From: Psychrilyobacter atlanticus DSM 19335
GTDB taxonomy: Bacteria; Fusobacteriota; Fusobacteriia; Fusobacteriales; Fusobacteriaceae
Assembly (NCBI RefSeq): GCF_000426625.1
Contig: NZ_KE384547.1
Span: forward strand, 2,037,159 to 2,101,158
Direction of reading: 5' to 3'
Length of the DNA: 64,000 nucleotides
Of the stretch, positions 52,784-61,631 are shown one piece after another; the first letter of the stretch is position 1; each line of letters begins with the position of its first letter. The notes under the pieces were generated by a model. It was not told the DNA's origin, ran no database searches, and worked only from the letters and a program-made list of their open reading frames with translations. The position numbers were made by a program, and so were the translations under genes.

Positions 52784-55438
52784 TTATCCATTGAATTCCA
52801 CCTTATAAACCTTGGCATCTTCTTTTAATTTCAACTCACCTTTTTGAACAAATGAAATTAATATTCTTTGTCTAAATTTTTCTAATTTTTCTTCTGGAGT
52901 TCCGTTGCCTTTTAAAAACCTATATTTTAAAACCTCTTCTTCTCCCTTAACTTCAATGATATCTTTTGTATCAATTATTTTTAGATACGCATAACCAACA
53001 TTATCATCAAATTTTTTCAATATATTCTTATCATATTCATTCTCATCATTAGAATCATAATGAATGAATCCTTCTATATCATTTGAATCCAATATATAGA
53101 TCCCTTCCTTATCACTATCTAAATTATAAATTGGACTTTCCACCCCATTGTATTTATAAATTCCTTCCAATATTTCCCCATATTTTTCAAAATATTTTTC
53201 ATCTAAATCCGACTTAATTATAATATTTTCTTTTACAGAACCTTTTTTATCATAGAAAAAATCACCTATATATATTCCGGTCAAAATAACCCATGGTTTC
53301 CCTTTTATTTTTTCCAAAGTTTTTTCTATCTTTTCTCCACTTTTAATACTTTTCTTATCTAGTGAATTTACAATTATTCTTTCTATCCTCTCGTTTTGAT
53401 CTTTTCCTAAAGGTTCTATTATAAATTCTATTCTATCACCTAAATAAATTTCAGTAAAAAACTCTTTTTCCATATACCGAATTATTCCCACTGATTCTAT
53501 TGGTGACTCTTCTTTTTTATATAAATATTTATCAAATTTATTTAACATTTTTACAATTCTCGAAGTACTCAATATATTCTTTAAGATTTCTTTCATAGTT
53601 TTTATTTTATCTAGCGATATTTCCGATTCTATTATTTTTTCCTTTTTCTTCTGTTCTGTGTCTTTTTCAAATTCAATTAATAAACCTTTTACATCTTTAT
53701 AACTTTCTTCTGTTATATTAATTTTATCTTTATTATTTTCTAAATCATTCAATAACCCACTAGCCTTCACTTTAAAATTATTTACTCTCTCAATTGATTT
53801 TTCTATCCCTTTCATATTTTTATTTTTAAAATATCGTCTTAAATGCTCATCATCTGACAATATTTTTTCATTCCTTTTGAATTGGCTACCCTTGGCTAAC
53901 AACTCAAAAAATAATTTTTTTATTTCACCTGTTTCTCTTCCATCCCAGATAGTTACTCCTATTATTTCAAACTTTGGTACAAAATAATTTTCCCAATCCA
54001 ATTCAGTTGCTATTTCTTTTTCTTCTATAAATTCATATAACTCTATTAAATCTATTAAACTATTCTTTAACAATATTTTTTCTATATATTTTATATACTT
54101 ATGGATTTTTTTATATTGAATTCTATTATTTTCTCTCTTACTTTTTTCTTCTCTTAAATATAGTAAAGCTCCAAAATAAATTGAGGTTTCTAATAATTTA
54201 TAATCTTTTTTTAGTCCTTTCTTATATTTAAATTGATATTTTATCAAACGAATAAACTGTTCAAAAAAATAAAAATCATCATTTTTTACAGATTTTTTTA
54301 TTCCCTCGACAATAACTTTAAAAATTTGTGAATACCATTTAATACCTTCTTCAAAATTTTCCTTATAAATTTTCCAAAGTCCAAGTACATCAAAGTCTAA
54401 TCCAAAAATAACTTTTGAAGCAAATTTATCAGTCCCATCTTTATAATAATAATCATACACTTTAGTTACTCCATAAAATGCTCTATTAAATTTTTCTTTA
54501 TCATCATTTTTATAATAATAATCAGCTATTTTTATGTGCAAATAAGATATTTTTCTAAAGACATCATCATCTTGATTTTTTATTGCAACATCATAGAGAT
54601 CATATAGTAATCCTATTAAACTTTTTGTATGTTTTAAACTTATTACATTATTCCTTAATAGTAATAATAATAATTTTTTATTTTCATCAGTTGCTGATGC
54701 ATCATTATCTTTTACTCCTTGATATAACTCATTTAGTGTAGCATTATATAACTCTACTATTTCTTCTTCTTCCTGCAGTTTTAAAAGTTTATCCAATCCT
54801 TCAAAAGAATATAAAGAATTTTCTATTTTCATAATCCATTTTACTGCTTCCATCAATAGAAAAATTAAATATCCAATTGCACCAACTAAAAATATTTTTT
54901 CTATTTTAAAAAACAACATTATATAGATAAAAAATGATATATAAAACATATCTCCTTTTTTAGTCAGCATCAATAATAACTGTCTTTTTGATTTACTTTT
55001 AAACCCAATTATGTAAAGATAAATTGGAATCATTAAAGCCGTGACCCCTATAAATAAACCAATAAAATTTCCACTATCAAATAAAAATTTAGTTACTCCA
55101 CCTAACGAATTAGCATATATATAACTTGATTTTAAAATATTGCTTTCAATGATCAAATCCTTTGTTGTTCCTTCTGAAAAACCAAGAATTAAATTTAACT
55201 CTTTCTCAAAAAATTTAATCAAAAGAAAATATGAAATATTTAGTATCCAAAATATATTTATATTCCCTATAAAAGAAATCAATTTTTTAATCTTTTTAAA
55301 AGATACTTTTTCTTCTAACTTCCTTATGATTTTAAAAGGCATAAAACTTCTAAGACTTTCTTTTTTCATCCATACCCACACAAAACACATATTTAAAGCT
55401 ACTATCAATATTAATTTAATTACACTAGATTCTATCAT
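52784..55438 (-). CDS. Large membrane protein of unknown function, 884 aa
   Basis: I recognise no family. The first ~210 residues contain about five membrane helices (VIKLILIVALNMCFVWVWM; INIFWILNISYFLLIKFF; IGLFIGVTALMIPIYLYII; FYISFFIYIMLFF; IFLVGAIGYLIFLLMEAV). A helical, Lys/Glu-rich cytoplasmic region follows to about residue 660 with TPR-like spacing (FRKISYLHIKIADYYYKNDD), then a more beta-rich C-terminal domain. GGGAG precedes the ATG. It is a lone gene flanked by repeat copies C and D, very AT-rich, and may be horizontally acquired. Confidence 0.7.
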   Translation of the reverse strand: MIESSVIKLILIVALNMCFVWVWMKKESLRSFMPFKIIRKLEEKVSFKKIKKLISFIGNINIFWILNISYFLLIKFFEKELNLILGFSEGTTKDLIIESNILKSSYIYANSLGGVTKFLFDSGNFIGLFIGVTALMIPIYLYIIGFKSKSKRQLLLMLTKKGDMFYISFFIYIMLFFKIEKIFLVGAIGYLIFLLMEAVKWIMKIENSLYSFEGLDKLLKLQEEEEIVELYNATLNELYQGVKDNDASATDENKKLLLLLLRNNVISLKHTKSLIGLLYDLYDVAIKNQDDDVFRKISYLHIKIADYYYKNDDKEKFNRAFYGVTKVYDYYYKDGTDKFASKVIFGLDFDVLGLWKIYKENFEEGIKWYSQIFKVIVEGIKKSVKNDDFYFFEQFIRLIKYQFKYKKGLKKDYKLLETSIYFGALLYLREEKSKRENNRIQYKKIHKYIKYIEKILLKNSLIDLIELYEFIEEKEIATELDWENYFVPKFEIIGVTIWDGRETGEIKKLFFELLAKGSQFKRNEKILSDDEHLRRYFKNKNMKGIEKSIERVNNFKVKASGLLNDLENNKDKINITEESYKDVKGLLIEFEKDTEQKKKEKIIESEISLDKIKTMKEILKNILSTSRIVKMLNKFDKYLYKKEESPIESVGIIRYMEKEFFTEIYLGDRIEFIIEPLGKDQNERIERIIVNSLDKKSIKSGEKIEKTLEKIKGKPWVILTGIYIGDFFYDKKGSVKENIIIKSDLDEKYFEKYGEILEGIYKYNGVESPIYNLDSDKEGIYILDSNDIEGFIHYDSNDENEYDKNILKKFDDNVGYAYLKIIDTKDIIEVKGEEEVLKYRFLKGNGTPEEKLEKFRQRILISFVQKGELKLKEDAKVYKVEFNG

Positions 55439-55887
55439 CTACTCTCTCCCTATTTATATTTTCTTTATTTAGACGAGTTTAAAAAACTCCATACAAAGTC
55501 AGAGTTTTTAATCCTTTTAATTTTGAAGGCGACCACACTTTAACAATAATCATTCTACTAAGAGTAATATCTTTAGACCTTTATCGAAGTTTATAGTCGT
55601 TCTACTTCAGCAGTACTGTTTCTACAATGACGATTGTGTCTTACTAACAAAGACAATTTATAAACCTTCTGGCACTTTTTGGTTACTTTTTCTTGCTACA
55701 GAGAAAAAGATAACCCGTATTAAAGAGGGACTCTTTATCTCAAAATTCTATGTTTACAAAGTAAATTACTAGTATTTTGGGGATGCCCCTTGCGAGTAGA
55801 ACTTTTCTCTCCTAATGCTAAAAACATTTTACTATAGGTTTCTCCCTACGAGGGAGAACACCGACAACAGGGGAAGAGGGTCTCCTC
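55439..55887. repeat. Intergenic region with dispersed-repeat copy D
   Basis: About 450 bp without a gene. The unit at 55586-55669 starts GAAGTTTATAGTCG and ends TTATAAACCTTC, so its ends are themselves inverted repeats; the corresponding unit in copy C (52201-52328) is in the opposite orientation. The tail (55822-55888) matches copy C directly. A TTCTCCCT/AGGGAGAA hairpin lies at about 55840-55858. Confidence 0.65.
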
Positions 55888-56379
55888 CTACAAAAGATCT
55901 TCCTCTTTATATGCAGGTCTTTCCTGATATGGGTATCCTATAGAAATTATGCAAAGGAGTCTCTTGTTATTTGGTACTTCCAAGATCTCTTTTGCAAGGA
56001 CCTCTGCATCTCCTCCATCTTTAGTAAACCTGTTTCTCATCTGCACCCAGCATGATCCTAATCCTTGGTGACGAGCTTCTAACTGGATAAATGTCGATGC
56101 AGTACTGCAATCCTCTATCCAGGTGTCAGATATCTCTTCATCTCCTACTACAGCTATGGCTGTAGGAGATTCTGCCAAAAATAATCCTCCCTTTGGTTTT
56201 ACCATGGATAATTTTTTTAACACGTCTTTATCCTCTATTACTATAAATTCCCATGGTTTTTTATTTTTTCCACTGGGAGCTACTTTCCCGGCAGCTAATA
56301 TATGATTTATTTTTTCCTCTTCTACTTTTTTCTCTTTATATTTTCTGATACTTCTTCTCTCCAATAAAATCTTTAACAT
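55888..56379 (-). CDS. Nitroreductase-family protein
   Basis: 163 residues, a FMN-binding enzyme likely acting as a cytoplasmic NAD(P)H-dependent reductase. The N terminus LLERRSIRKYKEKKV and the APSGKNKKPWEFIVI motif bind FMN; GLGSCWVQMRNRF and IISIGYPYQERP are also family-like. The substrate is unknown. ATG at 56377-56379 lies seven bases after GGAGG; a TTG two codons upstream is too close to the site. Confidence 0.9.
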   Translation of the reverse strand: MLKILLERRSIRKYKEKKVEEEKINHILAAGKVAPSGKNKKPWEFIVIEDKDVLKKLSMVKPKGGLFLAESPTAIAVVGDEEISDTWIEDCSTASTFIQLEARHQGLGSCWVQMRNRFTKDGGDAEVLAKEILEVPNNKRLLCIISIGYPYQERPAYKEEDLL

Positions 56380-56492
56380 CTTCAATCCTCCCTGAATATA
56401 TTTAAATTATTTAGTAAAAGTATACCACAAAATTTAATATTACTCTTATCTCCACCACGGTTTCTTTCCATTTAAAATAAACATTAAATCAT

Positions 56493-56520
56493 AAAAAAGA
56501 GACGACCTGAGTCATCTCCT
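56493..56520 (-). terminator. Terminator of the AbgT gene (repeat type)
   Basis: GAGACGAC and GTCATCTC arms with a G-T pair and T-run on the minus strand. It is nearly identical to 58324-58350 and related to 61577-61606. Confidence 0.85.
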
Positions 56521-56583
56521 AAAAATATATTTAATTTTTCTTTTATCTCTTCTATAGTTTGCTTTTTATTACATCGTATTTTT

Positions 56584-58170
56584 TTAGGCACCCATTATAT
56601 AAGTCGATGTTGCTCCTGGTCCGATAGGAATTCCTAAATATGACCATAGAACAAATAAAACTATCCACCCAATTAAGAATGCTACTGAATATGGCACCAT
56701 CATAGAAACTATCGTTCCTACACCCATCTCATCCTTATCCCTCTTATACTTAGCCGCAAAAGCTACTATAATCGGGAAATATGTCATCAATGGTGATATG
56801 ATATTTGTCGTTGAATCTCCTATTCTATAAGCTAACATCGTATACTCCGGAGAATATCCTAGCTGCATAAATAACGGAATAAATACCGGCGACATCATAA
56901 GCCATTTACTTGTCAGTCCACCCATGAATACATTGATTACTGCCGTCAATAAAATAAATGCAACCATCAATGAAACCCCTGTAAGACCTGTTGATTTTAA
57001 TAAATTGGCTCCATTAACCGCTATTATTGTTCCTATCTTAGAAGCATTAAAAGCATAGATAAATTGAGCTGAAATAAATATAATTACTATTACAGATGCA
57101 CACTGCTTCATCGCATCTACAAGACCATCAACTATATCTAGTGCACCATTTTTAAATTTACCACTTGCAAATCCAAATACAACTCCAGGTATAAAGAAAA
57201 ATAATCCTAAGATAAAGATTATAGCTCCTGTAAACGGGTCAACACTCTTCCCATTGGCATCCACATAAGTTCCCAACGGAGCCCCTTCCATCGTCAATAG
57301 ATAAATTCCTAAGATAAATAAAACTATAGATAATAATGCCATCTTAAGTCCTTTTTTCTCCCCCTTAGATAACTCAAATTCATTCCCTTCATCTGCTGTA
57401 TCTTCTTTTCTTATATATTTTCCCAGTGTTGGTTCTACTATTTTATCGGTTACTACCCATCCTATTAAAGTTATAAGAACTGTCGATGCAATTAAAAAAT
57501 ACCAGTTACTCATAGGATCTATTGCATAACCAGAATCTATTATTTGAGCCGCTGGAGTGGTTATACTAGCCATAACTGTATCCACTGTTCCAATTAATAA
57601 GTTAGCTGAAAATCCTCCCGATACTCCTGCAAAGGCCGCTGCCATACCTGCTAATGGGTGTCTTTTGAATCCCATAAATATAATAGCTCCCAATGGAATC
57701 AACACTACATATCCTGCATCTGCTGCCATATTTGACATGATCCCTGCAAATACTACAACCGGTGTTACCAATGATTTAGGTACTCCTAATACAATCTTCT
57801 TTATCATAGCATTTATAAGACCTGATTTTTCCGATACTCCTACTCCCAGCATAGCTATAAGGATAGCTCCGATCGCTGGATGATTTACGAAATTAGGTAT
57901 TACCATCATAAATAAATTTCTTATTCCCTCTACTGAGATTAAATTTACTATACCTGTTGTTACGTCTACTATGTCTCCACCTTTTACACTTTTATACGTT
58001 ACTTCCATTCCCAGTTTAGATAATAAAAATGATAATACATATACTCCTACCGTAAACATGAAAAACATAATTACCGGATGAGGCAGCTTATTCCCTACCT
58101 TTTCCACTACATTTAAAAATTGTTGAATCCTTTTTTTCTTTGAAACTCCTACTACACTACTACCTTGCAT
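56584..58170 (-). CDS. AbgT-family transporter
   Basis: 528 residues with about twelve membrane spans. Family features include NKLPHPVIMFFMFTVGVYVLS at the start, ADAGYVVLIPLGAIIFMGF, FAGVSGGFSANLLIGTVD and MVPYSVAFLIGWIVLFVLWS at the end. Relatives import p-aminobenzoyl-glutamate or export sulfonamides. ATG at 58168-58170 follows GGAGG by seven bases, so the twelve codons upstream are discarded. It is monocistronic. Confidence 0.92.
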   Translation of the reverse strand: MQGSSVVGVSKKKRIQQFLNVVEKVGNKLPHPVIMFFMFTVGVYVLSFLLSKLGMEVTYKSVKGGDIVDVTTGIVNLISVEGIRNLFMMVIPNFVNHPAIGAILIAMLGVGVSEKSGLINAMIKKIVLGVPKSLVTPVVVFAGIMSNMAADAGYVVLIPLGAIIFMGFKRHPLAGMAAAFAGVSGGFSANLLIGTVDTVMASITTPAAQIIDSGYAIDPMSNWYFLIASTVLITLIGWVVTDKIVEPTLGKYIRKEDTADEGNEFELSKGEKKGLKMALLSIVLFILGIYLLTMEGAPLGTYVDANGKSVDPFTGAIIFILGLFFFIPGVVFGFASGKFKNGALDIVDGLVDAMKQCASVIVIIFISAQFIYAFNASKIGTIIAVNGANLLKSTGLTGVSLMVAFILLTAVINVFMGGLTSKWLMMSPVFIPLFMQLGYSPEYTMLAYRIGDSTTNIISPLMTYFPIIVAFAAKYKRDKDEMGVGTIVSMMVPYSVAFLIGWIVLFVLWSYLGIPIGPGATSTYIMGA

Positions 58171-58323
58171 TTTTTTGCCTCCTGTATCATTTTTTATAGA
58201 TACCAAAGCCCCCTATTTTAAACTATTGCACTAGTTTAATATACTTCTTCATTTATTTCAAGTTTTTTATTAGAATTATTAGAAAATCATTAGTTTTTTT
58301 ACAGAAAATTTATTTTACTAGAT

Positions 58324-58350
58324 AAAAAAAGAGACGACCTGAGTCATCTC
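58324..58350 (-). terminator. Terminator (repeat type)
   Basis: GAGACGAC (58331-58338) and GTCATCTC (58343-58350), T-run on the minus strand. Almost the same sequence as 56493-56520. Confidence 0.85.
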
Positions 58351-58351
58351 C

Positions 58352-58897
58352 TTATATTACTACTTCTTGATCAAAGGTGAAATCCAAATATGTATCCCTA
58401 GGAATTCCTATGGCTCCTCCCTTTGTTAATAATGCTGCTCCTAAACCAACTGCTGCTCCAGTTCCGGCTCCATCATGTCCATCTATAAGCCCGCCAATAG
58501 CTGCTCCTCTAGCTGCTTTTTTAGCTGTATTCTTTCCTGACCCTTCTTCTCCTACATAATTTAGCATATTAGTTTCTATTACTACCAACCTATTATCAAC
58601 CATTACCTGGGTTAATTTAATGGTTAGTTTAGATGACCCCACCAGCCTTCCAGCCTGAACAGATTCCACAACCGTACCATAAACTTTACTTCCAGATTTT
58701 ATAGCTACTTTATTATCTATAACTATATCTCCTTCTAATATTGCAGAAAATTTATGTCCTGCATTGTGTTTACTCCCATCTATAGTATCCACAGTTTTTA
58801 TCATCATAGAAGTTCCTCTTGGTATAACTAACTTTCCTTCCTCACTATAACTTACCAATCCCATCATTAAAAATAATATTGTTATAATTTTTTTCAT
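58352..58897 (-). CDS. Secreted protein with glycine-zipper segment, unknown function
   Basis: About 181 residues. A signal peptide (KKIITILFLMMGLVSYS) is followed by a beta-rich domain (LVIPRGTSMMIKTVDTIDG, SKVYGTVVESVQAGRLVG) like the outer parts of TrbI/VirB10-type envelope proteins. Residues ~125-165 are Gly/Ala rich (AARGAAIGGLIDGHDGAGTG), a glycine-zipper able to enter membranes. Three ATG codons follow GGAGGG; the third has the best spacing. The promoter has a palindrome shared with the neighbouring gene. Confidence 0.7.
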   Translation of the reverse strand: MKKIITILFLMMGLVSYSEEGKLVIPRGTSMMIKTVDTIDGSKHNAGHKFSAILEGDIVIDNKVAIKSGSKVYGTVVESVQAGRLVGSSKLTIKLTQVMVDNRLVVIETNMLNYVGEEGSGKNTAKKAARGAAIGGLIDGHDGAGTGAAVGLGAALLTKGGAIGIPRDTYLDFTFDQEVVI

Positions 58898-58941
58898 CAT
58901 CATCCCTCCATAAACCAGGTTATCTTTCTTTTTATAGAGTG

Positions 58942-58982
58942 ATTATAACATATAACCAACTTTACAATTTCCGGAAAACGGA
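58942..58982 (-). promoter_or_regulatory. Promoter with Crp/Fnr-like operator
   Basis: Minus-strand TATAAT (58942-58947) and a 13-bp palindrome TCCGTTTTCCGGA (58970-58982). The palindrome centre is 29 bp upstream of the first T of the -10 box, i.e. near -41. No -35 hexamer is seen. Confidence 0.6.
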
Positions 58983-59032
58983 TTTTTTAGTTTTATTCTC
59001 AACTAATTTTCTGAATTAATTCTAAAAAAATA

Positions 59033-59521
59033 TTAATCGATCATTGATTTTGAAATGTTAAAAAATGGAAATATTGGTAAGAATCCATCAGGTGAATAAT
59101 TTACAAGACCTATTTGGAACCCATCTAATTTTTTTGTTGTATTGATCAATCCCCATTGTGCTCCTTTAATATTTTGAGCTACATTGATTGTTCCAATCTG
59201 TACTCCCTCACTTTTTCCTTTATGGTAGTTAATTGCCCCTTGACCTAAACCAGTAAAGTTTCCATCGATCTTATTCATTCCAAAAATTGAAAACTGATAT
59301 CCGGTAAAATCTTTTGATTTAGATAGTGATAATAAATTCAAATCTAGTCCATTGTAGTCTCTTGTTTTATTTCCTTCTCCCATCTCAACTTCACCATCTA
59401 AAGTTCCACCTGCCGTCCAGAATAAAACATTTAATCTTGCACCTGTATTTTTTTCATCTATTCCATTTGCCATAGAAATAGAACCTATTACCAACATTAA
59501 TATTAATACTATTTTTTTCAC
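59033..59521 (-). CDS. Secreted protein with LA_2272-type surface repeats
   Basis: 162 residues. A signal peptide (KKIVLILMLVIGSISMANG) precedes a beta-rich domain with short repeats of the form G-x-Q-x-G-x-I/V-N: SEGVQIGTINVAQ, IKGAQWGLINTTK, LDGFQIGLVNYS. Such repeats are typical of surface or outer-membrane proteins. Start is GTG, six bases after GGAGG. It lies downstream of the Crp/Fnr-family gene and has its own palindrome-bearing promoter. Confidence 0.75.
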   Translation of the reverse strand: MKKIVLILMLVIGSISMANGIDEKNTGARLNVLFWTAGGTLDGEVEMGEGNKTRDYNGLDLNLLSLSKSKDFTGYQFSIFGMNKIDGNFTGLGQGAINYHKGKSEGVQIGTINVAQNIKGAQWGLINTTKKLDGFQIGLVNYSPDGFLPIFPFFNISKSMID

Positions 59522-59563
59522 TTCATCCCTCCAGAGTTTATATTATATATTCTTTACAGGATG

Positions 59564-59604
59564 ATTATAACTTATAAGTGAAAAGCAAGTTTCCGAAAAA
59601 CGGA
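59564..59604 (-). promoter_or_regulatory. Promoter with Crp/Fnr-like operator
   Basis: Minus-strand TATAAT (59564-59569) and palindrome TCCGTTTTTCGGA (59592-59604), with exactly the same 29-bp centre-to-box distance as at 58942-58982. Confidence 0.6.
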
Positions 59605-59608
59605 GTTT

Positions 59609-60235
59609 TTAGTTTTTATTTCCTTCAAAAAATTCCCTTAATCTATCCCTATCTATTATTTCTATATATTTCTTTTCTTTGACAATAACCTGTTCCTCAA
59701 TCAGTTTATTGGTTATCTCATAAAGTCTTGTTTTATTAATATTTAAATAGTCACAATAATCTAAGAATCTTTCATAAAAAACCCTATCCTCTACAGCTGT
59801 TATATCCAATATATAGGCAAAATATCCCAAAGGACCATAAGCTAAAAACATTGTCAAAGCTATTGTATTCAATATTATTTTCTCATTGTCATAGACTAAC
59901 ATCTTCAAAAAATCAGCCCTCTCTAGCAACTTTTCAAATAATTTTTTTTCTAAAAACGCTATTTTTGTATCATCATATTTAGCTACACAATCAAAAACAT
60001 TATCATTGTTGGAATCAAATATATATAAATTTATCCCCATAAATTCTCCTGATTTAAATCCAATTGGATAAAGTATTACCCTATCAGAAAGATGTTTAGA
60101 AACTAATACTTCTCCATTTAAAATATATCCAACCTCTCTATCCCAGCCTGAAGTATAGATAAATTCACCTTTTTTAAAAGTTTTTATTTGATATTCATCA
60201 TTTTTAGCTATCTTAAAAAATTCTTCTTTATTCAA
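59609..60235 (-). CDS. Crp/Fnr-family transcriptional regulator
   Basis: 208 residues. The N-terminal cyclic-nucleotide-binding-like beta barrel includes YQIKTFKKGEFIYTSGWDRE and VGYILNGEVLVSKHL, then a long dimer helix and a helix-turn-helix (FLDYCDYLNINKTRLYEITNKLIEEQ). There is no cysteine cluster like that of Fnr, so oxygen sensing by Fe-S is unlikely. AAGGTGG precedes the ATG. It probably controls the two secreted-protein genes downstream, each of which has a palindrome at the class II position. Confidence 0.82.
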   Translation of the reverse strand: MNKEEFFKIAKNDEYQIKTFKKGEFIYTSGWDREVGYILNGEVLVSKHLSDRVILYPIGFKSGEFMGINLYIFDSNNDNVFDCVAKYDDTKIAFLEKKLFEKLLERADFLKMLVYDNEKIILNTIALTMFLAYGPLGYFAYILDITAVEDRVFYERFLDYCDYLNINKTRLYEITNKLIEEQVIVKEKKYIEIIDRDRLREFFEGNKN

Positions 60236-60256
60236 TTTATCACCACCTTTTTAATA

Positions 60257-60322
60257 AAAAACTCAGAGATCACAAAAGTTTGTAGATTTTTTATCTACAC
60301 TCTTTTGATCACTCCGAGTTTT
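60257..60322 (-). terminator. Long terminator hairpin of the DUF1254 gene
   Basis: Three helices in line: AAAACTC/GAGTTTT, CAAAAG/CTTTTG and TGTAGAT/ATCTACA, followed on the minus strand by a T-run. It separates the lipoprotein gene from the Crp/Fnr gene. Confidence 0.75.
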
Positions 60323-60339
60323 ACATCAACATCCTTTAA

Positions 60340-61407
60340 TTATTTATTTTTTATCTTATCTGCTGATTTATATGCCCAATCAAGAGTTTCATCTACATTT
60401 TTTGGCATATAAGCTCTGATTCCTCCAGTATATCTTCCTTCTGGGATATCCAAGTTATTTTTAGTCCCTGGTTTTCCAAAGTTTACAGTATATGATCCAT
60501 CTGCATTAGGCTCCATATTTGATGAATTTATGGCAAATTCTTTAGTTGCAATCCATCCGGTTTTATCATAGACAGTTATCGAATAAAATGCGTAGTTATC
60601 AAAATCTAAATCTGGTTTTTCAAATGTAACTGTAATAGGTTTATCATTATTGAATAACGAATAGACTGCTTGTTCCTTAGCGTACCCACCCCATCCAAGA
60701 GCTGATGCTACAGTTGCTGTTTCAAAATCTACATAATTTTTAGTTCCAAACCCATTTTCTAATCTATACGGTTTTGAAGCAAAGTCTTTTTGCAATTCAA
60801 CGTTTACAATATCAAGTGATTCTTTATCAAAGTTTTTAGGAATCCATTCTTGAGCTGATTTAGCTTCTATATTTATCTTATCTTGAGCTGCATGGGCATC
60901 TTTAAGTCCATCTTCTCCAGTGTTTACACCTGTTCTAGCAAGAACATAGAGAAATTCACCTTCTTCTATCTCTGGATTATCTTTATCAATAGTCAGTGAT
61001 TCTCCATTTTGAATCGAAGCCACTTGATTATGATGACTATCTAATATCAATACAGTTTGATATCCCTCATATTTCTCTAATGAAATTGTAGCTCCTTCCG
61101 ATACATCTATTATAGATCTCGAATAGAGGGTATCTCTATTCATTCTAACTACATCTTGAGTTTCTACTGTCACAAATTTTCTTTCGTGAACCAAAACATT
61201 AGCTTTTTCACCTTGTTTTTTCCACTGTTTCATAAAATACGCATTTGTTTCTGCTTCTTTAAAGTTTGTTTTAGTTACCATAACCGATTTAGTTTTATCA
61301 ACTGTTTGTTCTTTTCCTGCTTGTTGATTTGTTTCTGTCTTCATTTCATTGTTCACGCATGCTCCTAAAGCAGCTACCAGCATAACTCCTAATAATACCT
61401 TCTTCAT
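60340..61407 (-). CDS. DUF1254/DUF1214-domain lipoprotein
   Basis: 355 residues. The lipoprotein signal ends in LGAC. The N-terminal half has the DUF1254 pattern (VRMNRDTLYSRSIIDVSEG) and the C-terminal half the DUF1214 pattern (ITVTFEKPDLDFDNYAFYSI, GWIATKEFAINSS, RAYMPKNVDETLDW). The function of these domains is not established. TAGGAGGG precedes the ATG. It is followed by a long terminator. Confidence 0.85.
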   Translation of the reverse strand: MKKVLLGVMLVAALGACVNNEMKTETNQQAGKEQTVDKTKSVMVTKTNFKEAETNAYFMKQWKKQGEKANVLVHERKFVTVETQDVVRMNRDTLYSRSIIDVSEGATISLEKYEGYQTVLILDSHHNQVASIQNGESLTIDKDNPEIEEGEFLYVLARTGVNTGEDGLKDAHAAQDKINIEAKSAQEWIPKNFDKESLDIVNVELQKDFASKPYRLENGFGTKNYVDFETATVASALGWGGYAKEQAVYSLFNNDKPITVTFEKPDLDFDNYAFYSITVYDKTGWIATKEFAINSSNMEPNADGSYTVNFGKPGTKNNLDIPEGRYTGGIRAYMPKNVDETLDWAYKSADKIKNK

Positions 61408-61473
61408 CGATATCCCTCCTATTCATTCTGAATATAAATTATAATGATAATTTTGGCAATTTTTTTCTATAGA

Positions 61474-61517
61474 ATTATAGTATCTTATACTTTACTATAT
61501 TTCTTCCGTTATATGGA
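61474..61517 (-). promoter_or_regulatory. Possible third palindrome promoter
   Basis: Minus-strand TATAAT (61474-61479) with TCCATATAACGGA (61505-61517) upstream. It keeps TCC-N7-GGA, but the centre is 32 bp from the box rather than 29, so the link to the other two is weaker. Confidence 0.3.
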
Positions 61518-61576
61518 ATTTTTTCCCATACTCTCCTAATATATATAATTTTTTCTTAATTTTCCTTTTTATAAAT

Positions 61577-61606
61577 AAAAAAAGGAGATGACCTAGGTCA
61601 TCTCCT
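61577..61606 (-). terminator. Terminator of ispH-rpsA
   Basis: A 24-bp perfect palindrome at 61583-61606 (AGGAGATGACCT and its complement), with T on the minus strand. It is related to the terminators at 56.5 and 58.3 kb. Confidence 0.88.
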
Positions 61607-61631
61607 AATAATATACTTTATAATTTTAAAA

